NCBI GenBank assembly: GCA_029557025.1
Contig: JAKPRU010000605.1
Span: 1-7,356 of the forward strand
From: Candidatus Omnitrophota bacterium
GTDB lineage: Bacteria > Hinthialibacterota > Hinthialibacteria > Hinthialibacterales > JAKPRU01
DNA: 7,356 nt
Direction of reading: 5' to 3'
Shown in pieces: positions 5,791 through 7,356 of the stretch. The position numbers and the translations under genes are program-made. The notes beneath the pieces were generated by a model. It saw nothing but the letters and a program-made list of their open reading frames with translations. It ran no database searches and was not told where the DNA came from. Position 1 is the first letter of the stretch, and each line of letters starts with the position of its first letter.

Positions 5791-7028
5791 TCGAAAAGCG
5801 TTCCGGTGGGGATAACGGAAATCCCGCTCTCAGTCACAAGAAACCGCTCCCGGTCGGCCTCCGGATCCTCGCCGACAACAAAACCGGCTGGGATTTTAAT
5901 CCGCTTGTCCACAATGGCCTTTCTGAGACGCGCCCCGTCGCCGATCGTGACATCATTACAAATGATACTGTCCGTGATCTGCGTGTTTTCTCCGACGAAC
6001 ACACTGGGAGAGAGAATACTATGAATCACTTTTCCGTGAATGCGGCAGCCGGAGCTGACCAGCGAGTTAAACACTTGGCCCTCTCGCGGGGCGATCCAGG
6101 CGGGCGGGACTTGGGGATGATAAGATCGAATCGGCCAATTCGGATTCCATAAATCAAACGGGGGATTCTCCTGAAGAAAATCCATCTCGGCCTGGTAATA
6201 ACTCTCCAGCGTGCCGATATCACGCCAATAAGCGGTGGTCCCATCCTCTTTTTCGAAGAAATAAGCATAAATCCCACCGCCTTGAACTAACGCGGGAAGC
6301 ACATCCCTCCCGAAGTCATGTGTGGAATCCATCTTGGAATCCTCGATGACCGCGCGCACTAGCGTCTCGGTGTTGAAAACATAGACTCCCATGTTCACCA
6401 GAGATTCATTCGGGCGGCCCGGCATGGCGGGAGGATCAGCCGGTTTTTCCACAAAACTCGTTACTTCCTGGTTGGAATCCACCTGCATAATCCCGAAAGA
6501 AGAGGAAAGGCGTCTCGGATAGACCAGGGCGGCGATTGTCGCTCGCGCCTTCTTCTCAAGATGAAAACGGATCAGAGGTCGATAGTCCATCTGATAGACA
6601 TGATCTCCCGACAGGATCACAACCAGCACGGGTTTCTGCTGTTCGAGAAGGTAGATATTCTGGAACACGGCATCCGCTGTTCCGTCATACCAGTTGGTCG
6701 AGAAACGACGTTGGGGCGGAACCGGCTCGATGAATTCGCCCAGTTCGGGATTGTGAATCGACCAGCCGTTGCGCAGGTGTCTGTCCAGCGATTGCGATTT
6801 ATATTGCGTCAGCAGGTAAATCCTTCTCAGGTTCGAATTCAGACAATTGGAAAGGGTAAAGTCGATAATCCGGTAGCTTCCGGCAAACGGGACGGCCGGT
6901 TTGGATCGGTCTTTGGTCAGCGGATGCAGTCGCTCCCCCTGCCCGCCCGCCAGGATCAAAGTCAAAAAATCCCGAAAGCTGGGTTGGCGCTCCCAATCCA
7001 GGATCATCGAAAAGTCTGACCGATTCAT
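5787..7028 (-). CDS. glgC: Glucose-1-phosphate adenylyltransferase (ADP-glucose pyrophosphorylase)
   Basis: The enzyme makes ADP-glucose and pyrophosphate from ATP and glucose 1-phosphate, the committed step of bacterial glycogen synthesis in the cytoplasm. The 413-residue length fits the family. Landmarks are AGGQGERLHPLT (27-38), RSKPAVPFAG (41-50), GTADA (116-120), LSGDHVYQMDY (139-149) with catalytic D142, VEKP (193-196) with substrate-binding K195, NMGVYVF (212-218), HDFGRD (237-242) and YWRDIGT (267-273). A left-handed beta-helix of hexapeptide repeats follows from about 318 to 390. The position of the E. coli activator-site lysine K39 aligns with D40 here, so fructose-1,6-bisphosphate control of the E. 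coli type is not expected. The start at 7028 gives 20 residues before the core; no good Shine-Dalgarno precedes it. Its stop overlaps that of the convergent LOG-family gene. The response-regulator gene 25 bp upstream on the same strand probably shares its transcript. Confidence 0.96.
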   Translation of the reverse strand: MNRSDFSMILDWERQPSFRDFLTLILAGGQGERLHPLTKDRSKPAVPFAGSYRIIDFTLSNCLNSNLRRIYLLTQYKSQSLDRHLRNGWSIHNPELGEFIEPVPPQRRFSTNWYDGTADAVFQNIYLLEQQKPVLVVILSGDHVYQMDYRPLIRFHLEKKARATIAALVYPRRLSSSFGIMQVDSNQEVTSFVEKPADPPAMPGRPNESLVNMGVYVFNTETLVRAVIEDSKMDSTHDFGRDVLPALVQGGGIYAYFFEKEDGTTAYWRDIGTLESYYQAEMDFLQENPPFDLWNPNWPIRSYHPQVPPAWIAPREGQVFNSLVSSGCRIHGKVIHSILSPSVFVGENTQITDSIICNDVTIGDGARLRKAIVDKRIKIPAGFVVGEDPEADRERFLVTESGISVIPTGTLFD

Positions 7029-7053
7029 GTTGTCTGATCAGGTAACCCCTGTT

Positions 7054-7356
7054 CTATCTGTTCTTCTTGTGCGTCAGAATCTCGGATATCTTCGCCTTCA
7101 ATTCGGACATATCGGAGGATTTGACCACATAGGCATCGGCATTCCAGCTCAGGAAATTATCTTTATAGCCCTGATATGCCGTGTGGATGATAACAGGGAT
7201 TTTTTTGTACCGATCCAGGATTTTTCCCATCGCCTCCAGTCCATCCATGCGGGGCATCCGAATGTCCATAATGATCAAATCCGGGGGAGTTTTCTCGACC
7301 AGTTCGACCGCCTCGATCCCGTCTTTGGCTAAAAGAATCTCATATCCCTCAGATTC
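7054..7356 (-). CDS. Single-domain response regulator receiver (CheY-like), N-terminus off-window
   Basis: The frame is open to the window edge, giving 100 visible residues; about 20 N-terminal residues, including the first acidic pair, lie outside. Counting from the edge, the phospho-acceptor is D31 in LIIMDIRMP, followed by MDG (37-39). The switch residues are T59 (HTAY) and Y76, and the conserved lysine is K79 (VVKSSD; the usual proline after Lys is Ser). The protein ends a few residues after the last helix (LTHKKNR), so no output domain follows: it would signal by protein contact or belong to a phosphorelay. An internal TTG at 7278 is not the start, because it would cut off the first half of the fold. 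The stop at 7054 is 25 bp before the glgC start, the same strand, suggesting an operon. The partner kinase is not in the window. Confidence 0.93.
   Translation of the reverse strand, partial: ESEGYEILLAKDGIEAVELVEKTPPDLIIMDIRMPRMDGLEAMGKILDRYKKIPVIIHTAYQGYKDNFLSWNADAYVVKSSDMSELKAKISEILTHKKNR

Noticed and set aside
6561..7332. Plus-strand open frames opposite glgC and the response regulator
   Set aside because: They are antisense to two clearly conserved genes and show no domain signature or ribosome site.
1..7356. CRISPR array, insertion sequence ends, integrase attachment at the tRNA
   Set aside because: No regularly spaced direct repeats, transposase or integrase frame, and no visible duplicate of the tRNA 3' end elsewhere in the window.

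Overview
The window looks like chromosomal DNA from an uncultured, moderately GC-rich bacterium. Shine-Dalgarno-led genes, a GlgC-type pyrophosphorylase, a CheY-like receiver and a tRNA without an encoded CCA all fit Bacteria. The combination of a heparinase-like lyase, a DUF2079 membrane protein and jelly-roll accessory domains suggests a glycan-rich lineage (PVC- or Hydrogenedentes/Sumerlaeota-like). That placement is only an impression; no marker gene here fixes the phylum.

Region 1 (1-4705, plus strand) is a two-gene glycan block. The first gene, cut at its 5' end by the window edge, encodes a large heparinase II/III-family polysaccharide lyase: an alpha/alpha toroid, a metal-binding beta-sandwich, an apparent extra jelly-roll domain inserted in that sandwich, and a further beta-rich C-terminal module. 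Forty-five bases later comes a DUF2079 polytopic membrane protein (GT-C-like) that ends in a soluble jelly-roll-like domain resembling the lyase insert. They probably form one operon acting on the same cell-surface or exported glycan.

Region 2 (4706-5226) is a compact housekeeping switch region. A small Trm112/UPF0434-like zinc-ribbon gene runs leftward, convergent to the DUF2079 gene. Between it and a rightward CAT-anticodon tRNA lies a 193-bp divergent intergenic region with an extended -10 promoter facing the tRNA, a perfect TATAAT on the opposite strand and a perfect 16-bp palindrome. The tRNA carries features expected of tRNA-Ile2 (lysidine-modified, AUA-reading) rather than tRNA-Met.

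Region 3 (5227-7356): 19 bases after the tRNA starts a LOG-family nucleoside-monophosphate phosphoribohydrolase-like gene with no visible ribosome binding site, which may share the tRNA transcript. Its stop codon overlaps that of a convergent glgC (ADP-glucose pyrophosphorylase, glycogen synthesis). Upstream of glgC on the minus strand, 25 bp away, is the end of a single-domain response regulator, cut by the window edge, so signalling and glycogen synthesis may be co-transcribed.

No CRISPR array, insertion sequence, integrase or phage gene is visible. No stretch over 300 bases lacks a gene. The best candidate for something undescribed is the lyase/DUF2079 pair sharing accessory-domain architecture; the rest is conserved metabolism in a slightly unusual layout.
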